DNA of 64,000 nt from Coenobita brevimanus (lineage: Eukaryota > Arthropoda > Malacostraca > Decapoda > Coenobitidae): contig CM064681.1 of assembly GCA_032717465.1 (NCBI GenBank), positions 16,207,204-16,271,203 of the forward strand, written 5' to 3'. Position numbers and translations under genes: made by a program. Position 1 is the first letter of the stretch; every line of letters starts with the position of its first letter. Below are positions 1 to 10,990 of this stretch, in pieces. The notes beneath the pieces were generated by a model. The model saw nothing but the letters and a program-made list of their open reading frames with translations, ran no database searches and was not told the DNA's origin.

Positions 1-378
1 GACCTGATAAGTTGAAGTATTACTTTGTGTATGATTAGATGTTTCATTAGGATTAATGATTATGCTTGTAGGTACTGTGTAGTTTTGTGGGGACGACAAT
101 AGGACTAGGGAGTGGGCTGTGTTGAGAAGAGAGATTTCCTAGATAGGAAGTACGGAAGGTTCTCAGTAAAGTTCTTGTATTTTTCATTTACGAGTCAAAG
201 TTGCTAGTTAGCCTGCTATTTGTGAGCTGAGACAATTTGTAAAGTCATTACATTTTGTGTTTTTCTCTCTATTATGTTTTATTAATGTGATTGTTTGTTA
301 AATTGTGTTATTTTATATCAGTTTGTATAGTAAATGGTTTGGAGTGTTACGTAGCGTAGGAAAACTTGGGGGTATTTT
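1..378. other. No recognised feature
   Basis: AT-rich sequence with only short accidental ORFs. I see no domain, RNA gene or repeat boundary here before the SINE target-site duplication at 379. Confidence 0.5.
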
Positions 379-390
379 GAATGTCTCTGA

Positions 391-570
391 CTTTTTTTTT
401 CTATGTGTCCGACTCTGGGCAAAGGCTTCGAGGCCTATTTCTCGGGGGCAGTGACCTATCTCAAGGCCCAGTAGTCCTCCTATACCTCCACATGTCACCA
501 CATCGGCGCTAACACCCACCTTCCATGTTGAATACATACTAGGGCTGTCTCATACAGGATTGGTGTATTG
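391..570 (-). mobile_element. 5'-truncated SINE copy with 12-bp target-site duplication
   Basis: The block starts with a T-run (the poly-A tail on the minus strand) and matches the tail half of the fuller SINE at 27273-27640, in the same orientation. It is bracketed by a perfect 12-bp direct repeat, GAATGTCTCTGA, at 379-390 and 571-582. The tRNA-like head is missing, so the copy is 5'-truncated. A poly-A tail plus a target duplication is the usual mark of LINE-driven insertion. Confidence 0.82.
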
Positions 571-582
571 GAATGTCTCTGA

Positions 583-3329
583 TTGGTAACTGTTGTTCCT
601 TCGATAGTGTATTAGAATTCTGGAGAAGTTGGAAGGCTGGTAAAGGAGGTGGAAAAGCCCAGGGGAGTCAGTCTCATTTTAGTTTTTAGTCTCAGCGCAG
701 TTCAGTGTCAGTGCTGCCTAGTGATGATTGTATAGCTCCAGTACTTGTGAAAACAGTGAAGTGTAGTTGGCAAGCACTGAGTGTAATTATTTGGTGAATA
801 AAGACCGCGAACTTGAGAAACCAGTGTTTATTTACCATGCTTGACCCGATCTTGTTGTTGCACACGGAGAAGGGTGACCATAGGAAGAACAACTCACTGA
901 GCAATGTCCTTTCTATGCTAAACTACTGCTGTTGGAGCCTGTGGCATTTTGGGACAGGGATGTAACAACAGTTTTCTGAATGAGCGCTTTTCGCTTAATT
1001 TCCTTCATCCTTCTCCTCTTCCAGCTGAAAACAAGCCTTTCGTTCCCCACCCACAGCAAACCGTGGAATGGGAAAAAGAATACCAATGCACAAATCCGGA
1101 ATTATAAGTCATTTGCATAAATGCAGCACGGACAACGAAAACTAGTGCTGAGGTCGTGAATGTTCAGGCCTGTGGCTCGCAGAATGATTGTTTGGCCCAA
1201 AATATTGGGCAACTATATCGACTCCCCGAGTGGTTCACATAAGGATGTATTAATGAATGGAAACTTACGTGAAAAGATAACGAAACAATATAAGAAAGAG
1301 AATGTTTCAGCCCCATCTTCTTCATCGTCTTGTTTTTCTCGGTAATACTTGGGAAAGAGCAAAAGATACGAGGATTATCCCTAGTGCGCTAAGTGAAATA
1401 GGCATCATCTCTTTTAAATGGTTACTGGACATATGATCCATATAATGTGCTTCATAATGATTTTTGGAAGAAACAAAAGTTCGTATATGAAAAGGAAAAA
1501 AAAGTGAGTGAGTACCAACGGAGAAATATATACTACTCGCATCTCGATACATTGTTTATCCATCTCTCTAATCCCTTATCAAAGATTCAACTTCTACAGC
1601 TTCCACGTCTCATTGATTCCCACATTCACTTAGAAAATCTACCTTCTTCTTGATCTTCCACATTTCCCGCTACTATTTATCACAGTTATACATACTTTTT
1701 TTCAACACCTTACCTCAAGCAGACTCTTTGTTAATACTACAAAGACCCTTTTAAAATCCTATTGTAATGGTGGACTGAAATTTATGAAGGTTAGGCTTTG
1801 TTATTCAAAAGTATTTCAATGTAAGGTTCATGTGTGCCACAAGAAAGGAAAGCAGACTGACCGATCATAGATGGAAAATGATGGTCCGGTTTCAACTCTG
1901 AAATAATATCGTTCACAACAATATCTTCAATAACCTCAAAATGATCTATGTATTTCTTTAGTTCACATTTTCTCTGAAAGAACGAGTCTAGATGCCTAAT
2001 GTATTACTGAAATGTAAGGGCAAGCGGTGTGGAACTAAAGAATGAAGTTCGTTGCACATATGTGATCGATGGAGACTTTCACCCATGCTAACTAAAATTC
2101 CACTGCTAATCTACTAGCGTCTGTTAAGCAGTTTTAACAACGGTGGATGACAAGCACATGAAGGAATCAAGTTGCAGTGACAGATACGAGTACTGAACTT
2201 TTGATATACAGGGCGATTAAAATAAAAACAAATATTTTGGTTTCATAGCAGATGGGCGACTAAGGAAGATAAATATTAATACTTTACATTATGGCCATAT
2301 TCTATCTGAACGCTTTCAGCTGGCTGACGTGTAACTGTTATTCTTGCAACCACCATGGAAACATGGTTGGTAAGGTCTGAGGTTGGAGGAGAGAGTGCAC
2401 GAACTCGCCAATGTCCTTATCAGTAAGGTGAGAACAGATGTTTACATCATCTTACGATCCTAAATGCTGTTTGATAATGATGAAGTGAAGAGGTAAGTAA
2501 GAATGATTAATCTCGGTCCTTAAATCTTTATTATAGTGAATACAACTACATAAGTACAAAATTCTATACCCTCAGAGCCTTTCTTTAATTATAATACCTT
2601 AGGTGCTTAGTGGGGTGTGCTGCATGAACGTGATTTCGTGTGGTATTGTGTGGTCCAGTGTTGTGTGAAATGGCTTCACTAAAGATGCTAAAGTCTGCAT
2701 AAGCGAAGAACCTCTTGTCCGAAAATCATTCGTAAGACACAAACAGCCAGGGTCGCTTTAGGAGATATTGGGATGACTTACCTGAATGACAATGGGAGAG
2801 CCTTCGTATTCAACAATTTCATAACAGTCTATCTACGGAACTATGGACGGCGTGTGTTAGATTTCAATATTATAAATGGATTAACAGACAGAGTGATTTA
2901 CGAGGGTGGACTCCCAAAACTCCCGGAATAGATCGATAGTGCAAGAAAAACAAGTAGTTCCTCGTTGCAGCAGTATGCACCAATTGCATGTAGTCTGTTG
3001 AATCACTCTCCACGTGGTATCTCACTGGGAGGGTTGAGTCCGTATTTCTGGCTTTTTTTTTTTTTTTTTTTTTTTGCGCGAGTGACTTCTGTGGTTTTCA
3101 TCTTGAAACCACGATGGCAGATTTGAATGAGTAATGGGTGTGCTTTTTTTTTTTTCTTTCTTTGCTTGGGAAAACCGCGGCTTAGGCAATGACAATATTT
3201 GAGGAAGAGACTAAGAAAAAAAAAAAAAGTGCGAATGGTGCGCGCATTTTAAGAAGGCAACATGTCAGTTAAAGACTAGTTGAAGACTGTTCTTATTTTA
3301 GCAGTCCCTCGATCTCTCAAATAGATGAG
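583..3329. other. No recognised feature (contains poly-T and poly-A runs)
   Basis: Only short ORFs without recognisable motifs are present. There is a long T-run near 3052-3075 and shorter homopolymers near 3144 and 3215. The stretch 2600-3000 has broken coding-like phrases faintly reminiscent of a transposase N-terminus, but not enough to call. Confidence 0.4.
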
Positions 3330-4146
3330 AAAAGCGAGAAAATTCGACTGGCAATTTTGGAAGATCGTCGTCGCATTATTGACGAACTAGTAGAGACGAC
3401 GGATATTTCTTGGCAGTCAGTCCTACGGATTTTGACAAGATCTTGGCATGTACAGAGTCACAACAAAATTCGTTCCATGTCTTCTAGCAGGAGATGAGAA
3501 AGCAAAACGTGTGTTAGAACTTGGAGGAACAGCTGAGAAATGACCCAGAACTTCTTTCAAATGTCATTGCGGGTGACGAGACCTGGATTTACAGGTATGA
3601 CCCCGAAACCAAGCAGCAATTCAGTCAGCAGAAGACACCGATATCTCCAAGACTGGAAAAAGCACATCAGGTCAGGTCAAATCAGGACAATGCTGATTTT
3701 TTCTTACCAATGAAGTAGTTCTCCATAGAGAATTTCTTCTCCATGGACAGACTGTGAACCAGTAGTTTTACATTATTGTGTTAAGGCGTCTACGGGAAAG
3801 CATCAGGCACAAACGTCAAGAGAAGTGGCGCATCCAGATATGGTTATCACATCATGACAACGTCCAATCACAGCACGTTGTTGTTTCAGCATTTTTTGGC
3901 CAAAAACAACGTCGCTGTTGCTCGGCACTCCCCATACTCTCCAGATCTCGCTCCCTGTGATTTTTCCTTCTTCGCCAACATTAAGCTTTACCTGAAATAC
4001 AGAAAAATTGACAACTTAGGAAAAAAAAACCGCAGGGAATTCCAGACAAGGTGACAAAAGACGAGTATAGGAAATGTTTCCAGGAATGGGAAGTGCGCTG
4101 TTACTAGTGAATAGTTTCTCAAGGGAAGTACTTTGAAGGGAACTAA
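3330..4146 (+). pseudogene. mariner-family transposase pseudogene
   Basis: Broken frames together give a Tc1/mariner transposase. The fragment at 3521-3718 carries the first-Asp region (motif DETWIYRYDPETK). The one at 3778-4054 carries the LRRLRESIR-type block, HHDN (second catalytic Asp) and the YSPDLAPCDF block with the third Asp of DD34D. The C-terminus (KDEYRKCFQ, then GKYFEG) ends at the stop at 4141-4146. Several frameshifts and stops make it inactive. I did not find paired terminal repeats. Confidence 0.85.
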
Positions 4147-4261
4147 ATTGATTTTTTTTTAAGCTTTGTAACGAATTTTTGTTTTAACTATTCCAGGAAA
4201 CTTGGGGACCCCCCTCGTTCACATACATTCATGCAAACACATATTTCTTATAATATACATC

Positions 4262-4262
<1 letters not shown>

Positions 4263-4316
<54 letters not shown>

Positions 4317-4372
4317 AGAGAGAAAAAAATAGATAGACAGATAGATAGATAGATAGATAGACAGATATACAA
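4263..4372. repeat. (AT)n and (TAGA)n microsatellite
   Basis: About 50 bases of AT dinucleotide are followed by GAGA-rich spacer and then tandem TAGA/CAGA units. Confidence 0.95.
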
Positions 4373-4878
4373 AATAACCACAGGAGAAATGAAAGTTGCG
4401 ACAATGAGTACCTTCGTATCTTACATCTCAAGAGTGATGCAAGGACGAAAAGGATAGAGGTCTTTTATACACACACACCAGGAAGTGGCACATAGAACAA
4501 AGGACGACCTGAAATTAAAATGAGCGACACACAAAACAACAGGTACCTGATGTTTTTCCTTGGGGATGCACCTGACAAAAGGGGGTAAATACTGCTGCTT
4601 AACTTAAGAACATAGAGGATTAATGTTCGGTGTGTTCCACACAGGCGTGACTGTACAACCAGAAGACAAGGATACAATCAGTTGTTAGTCTGGGGGGTAT
4701 TGCTTTTAAATTAATTTAGTTAACAATTAAATTTATTAAACTTAGAATGACCATAGCTCATGTTTACATTCATTTTCTATGTGCCAGAAGTTAGGCAAGA
4801 TTCTATTACATTTTTTTTTTATCAAAGCTTTTCAATCTTGCTAGAATCTTAGAGCCTACCCAGTCAGTATGGTAATTA
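4373..4878. other. No recognised feature
   Basis: Non-coding sequence before the Penelope-like RT. It could include a 5' end or pseudo-LTR of that element, but I cannot mark a boundary. Confidence 0.35.
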
Positions 4879-6205
4879 ATGAATGCTTTGTTCTGCAATA
4901 AACCACTACTCTGTGCAGCTGCTTCTACACCGTATTTATGTTCGTTTCAGCACAAAGCATCCACTGATCACCACATTGACAGGGCAGGCTCTAAGATTGT
5001 AGTTCCTGTAGACAAGACGATTGACTACATGCTCGACCGTGTATACCGCTGCAAAAGACACCAAGCCCCTCGACATCCCAGAGAAGGCCTTGAAGAATAT
5101 GCTGGAGCTCTGCACGAAAGAAGCACCTTTCACTTGCCCAAGTGGTCAGAAACAGATCTACGGTGTAGCAATGGGCATTCCCCTCGGAGTCCTGTTCGCT
5201 AATTTCTACGTGGGGACCATCGAATCGAAACTCCTAGATACTAGCCACCCCTGCCTATACTGCTGCTATGTCGACGACATCTTCGTTCGTATCAAGGACC
5301 TTCAGGAGCTCCAGGACCTCAGACAGGGCTTCAGCGATGTCTCTGGACTTAACTTCATCTATGAAAACGCCAACAACGGAAGCCTTCCATTCCTTGACAT
5401 ACTCTTCACTAAACACAACGTAGGATTCAAGACTACAATATTCACTAAGCCCACGAACAAAGGACTGCCTGGATGGAGATAGTGAGTGCGGCAGACGTTA
5501 CCTGCTCTCCACCATCAGCCTACATAAGGACAGCCCTTTCTGGAAAGATGACCACCAGGAACTAGATCACTTAACTCAAGTCTTCATTAACAATGGCTAC
5601 ACTGACACTGACATACTTACGAGACACATGGACAAATGGTATACTCACCAAAACACCACTACACCCACAACCGATGAACACATCAAGATATACTAGAGAA
5701 TCCACATGTCTACAGGCTACAGGACAGATGAGAAGATCATCAAGGACATTGTATACAGAAATGTACACCCTACAGACCTGGAACAACACATTGCCCTCAT
5801 CATCTACAAAACAAAGAGAACAGCCCACCTTCTGCTTTGTAACCGACCCAGCGTGACCAAGATGCCCCTTCAGGAGGACCATGTTATTTACCAGCCTAAC
5901 TGCAACAGTGAGGAGTGCAAACCTCACTCATACATTGGAATGACTTGGACCAGACTATCGAGGTGCCTCACCTGTCACCTGCAGAATGGAACCATGAAGA
6001 ACCACTACGCCACCCTACACACATCCCGCCTGACACAAGACTTGCATGAAATCATTGAAATAATAGACAGGAAATAAGACCCTCACCGGCTCTTGTTTCT
6101 GGAGGCAACGTACTGTACATTATCAAAAAACAACCTACAATAAACACACAAGTCGAAGATTTTCAAGTCCTACTATGATGAAAACGCCACATAAGCTTAA
6201 CCAAT
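4879..6205 (+). pseudogene. Penelope-like element: RT plus GIY-YIG endonuclease, frameshifted
   Basis: The frame at 5021-5482 has Penelope-type RT signatures. These are a G-x-MGIPLG block near 5170, the catalytic YVDD near 5270, a LPFLDILF block near 5395, and a following KPTNKG segment. After a frameshift near 5470 the coding similarity continues in other frames. It ends at 5706-6077 with a GIY-YIG type endonuclease: HVIYQ, a Cys pair, then HSYIGMTWTRLSRCL. Penelope-like elements prime at nicked or exposed 3' ends and pair this RT with this nuclease. At least two frameshifts make the copy inactive. Sequence to about 6205 is probably element tail. Confidence 0.85.
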
Positions 6206-6360
6206 GAAACAGCCAATGAGCAATCAGCTTAGCTGATCAGCTCCACCCACCTGTCTCCGCTTGATTCACCTGTATCATATATAAGCAGCCACCCACGACA
6301 AAACCTTCAGGTCCCGATAGAGAGGGAGAGAGAGAGAGAGAGAGAGGATGACCGACAGCC

Positions 6361-6689
6361 ATGGTTGACACATCTCCTGCTATTGCCTGCGATGTGTTGA
6401 GTGGAGCATCCAGTAGACCACAGTCTCATGCGGCCCAGAAGATCAGAGGGACTGTGGTTTAGTTTAATGTCAGGGCGGAGTATGGCTTCATCAAGTGCCA
6501 GGATACTGGCATTGATGTTTATGTGCCCACCAGGCTGTCGTTAAATCAAACCTACAGCACCTCCAATGCTCCCTTGGGGATGGAGAGACAGTGGAGTTTA
6601 GTCTCCTTGGAACTCCTAAAGGTCCTGAGGCTCGGGATGTTACTGGACCAGGAAGTGTGGCCGTGCAGGGTTCTGCCCATGCATGGTGA
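6361..6689 (+). pseudogene. Y-box-type cold-shock-domain ORF, degenerate
   Basis: An ATG at 6361 opens about 25 residues of leader followed in frame by a cold-shock domain of the Y-box (YBX) class. The domain start is KIRGTVV, then a stop codon where Y-box proteins have Trp, then FNVRAEYGFIK (RNP1-like) and DVYVP (RNP2-like). A frameshift near 6575 moves the rest into another frame, which reads GDGETVEFSLLG, then EARDVTGPGSVAVQGS, ending at TGA 6687-6689. These are diagnostic for the C-terminal half of a Y-box CSD. Such proteins bind single-stranded nucleic acid and mRNA. The stop and frameshift make this a pseudogene. It lies about 280 bases downstream of the Penelope ORF on the same strand. 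Whether it is a processed host copy or cargo of an element is open. Confidence 0.75.
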
Positions 6690-7762
6690 CGTCTCACGGC
6701 CCGGAGACGCCAGGCCAGGGATCCTGTGAGTCCTGGGGAGATGAGCACTGTCATGGAGATGTGCATCATGATGGCAAAAGCTTTTTGAGGGGGTGACAAA
6801 GGGGCTCTGCACATTCTTCTACCCAAAATCTTTCAGGAGAACAGACTGCCTCTCCTTATCATCCCTGAGTGCATCACCCATTATGTACACTGTTTCTCAC
6901 TGACAGGAGCACCGTACCCAGCAGCAGCAACCTACTGCCTCCCTCACAACATTGCAGAAGAGGCTGGGGCTGGTGGCTCCTCTCAACAGGAGTGCCACCC
7001 CAATCACTGACCCGGCTCCAGACATGGACACGGCAAATACCACGGCAGAAATTCACCATCCACTGTCAGAGACCAAGGAGGGGCGGGACTCTTCTTCCTC
7101 CGTCTCCATGGCTGAGGATGTATTGACCAGCTCCTCGGCCGAAGAGGAGGTCAATGAGTCCTCCCCTCCTCCGGCAATGAAGGGCAACCCATCTCGCCCT
7201 ACCATCATGGACCACAAGGATCAGCTGGACATGTTCTACTGACACTTCCTGGCCCTTGACACACAAATCCGGTTGTACCAGCTTGGAGCCACGATTTACT
7301 CCAACCTCTACGATCTGCTCTGGGCTGCCGACCTGGGTGAGAATCTGACCCATCTTGTTTTTCAGGAAGGAGGAAGTGCGTCTGGCCAATCTACAAGCCT
7401 TCTACCATATGTTGCCTCCACGTCTGGCCCCTCAGAACCGCCGTCATGTGCAGTGCTGGTGTGGCAATGAAGTGTTACCCTTCAACATCTTATTTGGCCT
7501 ATTTCCCCTTACAGTGGGCAATGGCCATAAAGCCATAATCAAAATAAAAAAAAGGACCATCAGATACAGCCTGAAGATGGAAGAAGATAGTTTCGAAATG
7601 TAGCTATCCTTTGTGGAACTCCTGAAGAAACTCCAAGAAGATAATTGAAATATTATGTGGCAAATAGAAACTATACATACGGGAATCAATAAAGGAGAAT
7701 GTGCCATAGCTTTCAACCTCTTAAGCCTCTCAAAAAATATCCTTCCTGGCTACACCAACTTA
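6690..7762. other. Unassigned region with decayed coding-like frames
   Basis: The frame at 6952-7242 gives an acidic, Ser-rich 96-residue stretch and 7273-7470 another open stretch, neither with a known domain. It may be the decayed continuation of the cold-shock-domain ORF or of an element. A CTGAAGA ... GAAA motif lies at 7571-7598 (see findings). No terminal repeat seen before the mariner copy at 7763. Confidence 0.35.
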
Positions 7763-8523
7763 TGAGGTGCTACCCAAATGTTCTGGTAATTTGAATACTG
7801 TAGGAAAATAAGTTACCTTACCTCCTAGTTCTCACTGTCACCTTCCAAGTAGTCCCCTTGGGCACGTATGCGGTGGTCCTAGCATTTATTCTACGAGTCC
7901 ATGCATCCATGGAAGGCTTCAGGTGTGACGGTCTTGAGCACCTCCTGCGATTCTGTCTGGATCTCCTCAGTCGAGTCAAATCGATTCCCTTTCAGTCATA
8001 ATTTCAGTTTGGGAAACAGGAAAAAAGTCGCAGGGGGCAAGGTCAGGCGAATAATGTGGGTCAGGAATGACTACCGTGTTAGTGGAAGCCAGGAACTGCC
8101 AGACAACAATTGATGTGTGGGCGGGGGTTTTGTCATGATGCAGTACCCAGTCCTTGTTTTTCCACCGTTCTGGACGTTTGTGGCAGATGTTCTCCCTCAG
8201 ATGCTGCAAAACTCCACAGTAAAACTTTCCGATGACAGACTGACCGGATGGGATGAATCCCGTGTCAACACTCCCTTGGATACTGAAGAAAACGATCAAC
8301 TTCAACTTGATATTGCTGCGCCATTGGTTCGCCATTGCAAAACCACCAAACAACCTACACACCACGTTACAATAGTAAGCATAGCTCAACAACACATCTG
8401 CTCACAGACATGGCCAGGGACACACTGATGCACAAGGGGTACTGCTGACTCCTCCTAATGGCAAAAGGCAAAAATGGATGACTCCCTCTGCTCAAATTCC
8501 TGGAACTTTTGGGTAGCACCTCA
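7763..8523 (-). mobile_element. Internally deleted mariner element with TIRs and TA target duplication
   Basis: The left end reads TGAGGTGCTACCCAAATGTT. The reverse complement of the right end reads TGAGGTGCTACCCAAAAGTT, so the terminal inverted repeats match at 19 of the first 20 bases. Both ends are flanked by TA (7761-7762 and 8524-8525). The 761-bp length is well short of the ~1.3 kb of full mariners. The remaining coding part is the C-terminal half of the transposase on the minus strand. Confidence 0.88.
7976..8395 (-). pseudogene. mariner transposase C-terminal remnant
   Basis: This open stretch of 139 residues contains LVIVFFSIQG-like sequence, then LREN-CHKRPERWKN, LHHDKTPAH (second catalytic Asp) and HYSPDLAPCDFF (third Asp). 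These are typical of the catalytic core and C-terminus of mariner transposases. The N-terminal DNA-binding half is missing, in keeping with the short element around it. It differs clearly from the relic at 3330-4146, so two mariner lineages are present. Confidence 0.85.
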
Positions 8524-8525
8524 TA

Positions 8526-10651
8526 CCTAGTCCACAGCTGAACAAAGGCCTCCCCAACCTTTTCCACGAATTCCTTGACTGAGCCAATCTTTGCCACGTT
8601 TTCCCTACAAATTTCTCTATCTCATCTCTCCATCTCCTGTCTGGCCTTTTTCTCCTACGCTTACAATTTCTTTGTGTCCAGTCAGTCAGCATCTTGCTCC
8701 ATCGGTTATCCCTTATTCTTCCTGTATGGCCTGCCCACCTCCCTTTCTGTTCTTAATACCTTCTATAATATGTTTGACTTTAGTCTGCTCTCTCACCCAA
8801 GTTGATCTTTCCCTGTCTCTTAAAGATATTCCCAACATTGACCTTTCCATTGCTCTCTGAGAATGGATTAATTTATTTCCCATTGATTTTGTCAGTTGCC
8901 TGGTCTCACAACCATACGTCATAGCTGGAATTATACATTCGTTATATACTTTTCGTTTCATACAAACTGGCAAGCTACTTTCATAATGTCTCTATGTTTA
9001 CCGAAAGCTTTCCATCTAATTGTAATTCGTCTTTTTATTTTGCTGTCATGATCTTTCGTTAATTTTAGTATTTGCCCAAGTAGTTGAAGTTAAGCAATGT
9101 TGGGTCTGGTTAGTACTTGGATGGGTGACCGCCTAGGAACACCAGATGCTGTTGGCATAACGTTCTCCCCACGTGTCAAGTGGGGTTGGTGGAGAATTAG
9201 TGCCCCTCCCTGTAAAACAATTAACTCTAAGCCCTTGGCCACCCCGTTTGGGATACATGGCGTCTGGCAATGAGTGAGTGAGAGAGTTGTACTCCACAAC
9301 TTCTTCAAGAATTTCATCGCTTAATCTGATGACGCTCTTTGGTGTTTGTGGATTAAACATTGCTTTAGTTTTACTGCGGTTCATCTTTAGTCCTACTTTC
9401 TGACTTTCTCTGTTCAGGTCATTTAACATTTCTTGCAATGCCTCCGCTGTTTCTGATATTAGGACAATGTCATCTGCAAATCTTAAATGGTTTAGCTTTT
9501 CTCCATCTATGTTCACTCCTTTGTTTTCCCAGTCTAGTTTTTTGAAAATACTTTCTAGGCATGCTGTAAATAATTAGGGTGAAATTATATCTCCCTGACA
9601 CACGCCCTTCTCAATCTTAATTTTTTCCGAGTCCTTATGTAATTTAACTGTAGCAGTTCCCTCTGTATATATGTTTTCGAGCAATTTTACAATGTTCTCA
9701 TTCACTCATTGTTCTCGCAATGAATTTATAATTGCTGTGTGCTCCACTCCGTCAAAAGCCTTTTCGTAATCAACAAATCCTAAGCACAGTGGTTTGTTAT
9801 ATTCTGTAGTTTTCTCAGTTAGCTGATTCATTGTCTGTAGATGATCAGTGGTCGAATACCCACTCCGGAATCCGGACTGTTCACGAGGTTGGTTTTCCTC
9901 CAAAATTGTTGTTATTCTGTTCGTAAGGACTTTCGTGAAGTGTTTGTAAATGACTGTAATAAGCTAATGGGTCAAAAGTTACTAAGATCTGTTAAGTCAC
10001 CTTTTTGTAGAGTAAAATAACTATTGCATTACACCATGTTTTGGGATTTTTTTTGTTTTATACAGTGGGTATATAAGTGAGCAAGCCTATTTTGTACTTC
10101 TACTCCTGCACCCATCAGTAAAAAAGTTACTGCTACATCTTCCCCGCGGAGCCTTCCCTCTTTCCTTATTTTTAAAACCAATATTTACTTCGTCTGGTGT
10201 TACCTCAGATATTTCACTTGTGTCAACTGAAAAGTTAGCTGATGGTACTACTGTCTTTGATGCATACAGTTCTTTGTAAAATTCTTCAACTCTCTTCACT
10301 ATCTTTTCTCTGCATTTAATGATTTCACCGTTTTTTTTTTTTTTTTTCTTTCAGAGATGTCATTTGTTGCTTTCCTCGCACCATTTTACTTCGGACCTGT
10401 TTCAAACTTTTTCCATTATTGATGGTTTCTTTGATCTGATCGATGTTTCTTTCTTTTTTCTTTCCTTTGTCTTTTGTTGATAAGCTTCTATAATTCCGTT
10501 CGTTCTATATCGTCTTTGTTTGTACTTTCATTTCTTTTCGTTTTTTCATAAGCTCGAGTGTCTTTTCTGAATATTTCTTGGCTTTGGTTGTATTAGGTTT
10601 TCCTACTACCTCCGCTGATTCTCTTAGCACTTATGTTAGTCTGTCATTCAG

Positions 10652-10655
<4 letters not shown>
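8526..10655 (-). mobile_element. RTE-like non-LTR retrotransposon (LINE), 5'-truncated and broken
   Basis: Read on the minus strand, fragments appear in LINE order. At 10299-10087 there is pre-RT sequence with a VEEFYKELYAS motif. At 9903-9706 there are EQSGFRSGYSTTDH and FVDYEKAFD. At 9516-9400 is the catalytic FADDIVLI block. At 8973-8713 is an ECIIPAMTYGCET-type thumb and C-terminal region. At 8692-8492 is a terminal block with [18 protein letters not shown] and WKRLG. The endonuclease is missing; the 5' end stops at the (AT)n tract beginning near 10652. A 5S-derived SINE splits it at 9087-9284, and a mariner lies at or next to its 3' end. Many stops and frameshifts. Confidence 0.85.
9087..9284 (+). 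mobile_element. 5S rRNA-derived SINE inserted in the RTE-like LINE
   Basis: The first ~75 bases match the 3' half of metazoan 5S rRNA, including GGTTAGTACTTGGATGGGTG, then ACCGCCTAGGAACACC and TGCTGTTGGC. An unrelated body and a GAGTGAGTGAGAGA tail follow. The LINE frame resumes on both sides (GTGGAGTACAAC joined to TACTTGGG), and AGTTG is repeated at 9082-9086 and 9285-9289 as a 5-bp target duplication. This is the structure of a 5S-headed (SINE3-type) element. The 5' third of 5S is missing, so it is not a 5S gene. Confidence 0.88.
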
Positions 10656-10690
<35 letters not shown>

Positions 10691-10773
10691 TGTCCATATA
10701 TACTATATATATATATACAAATAGATAGATAGATAAATAGATGTAGAAAGATAGATAAATAGAGATATACGAG

Positions 10774-10840
<67 letters not shown>

Positions 10841-10847
10841 GATATAT

Positions 10848-10912
<65 letters not shown>

Positions 10913-10990
10913 TAGATAGATAGAGAGATAGATAGATAGATTGATTGATTGATGGATAGATAGGTAGATATACGAGTATATCTCCTCCGA
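10652..10990. repeat. (AT)n / (GATA)n compound microsatellite
   Basis: Long AT dinucleotide runs are broken by TAGA/GATA tetranucleotides. It separates the truncated 5' ends of two LINEs in opposite orientation. Confidence 0.95.

Noticed and set aside
2600..3000. Transposase N-terminal region
   Set aside because: Only scattered suggestive phrases across frames; no motif strong enough to name.
9087..9165. 5S rRNA gene
   Set aside because: Only the 3' part of 5S is present, followed by SINE sequence and target duplication inside a LINE.
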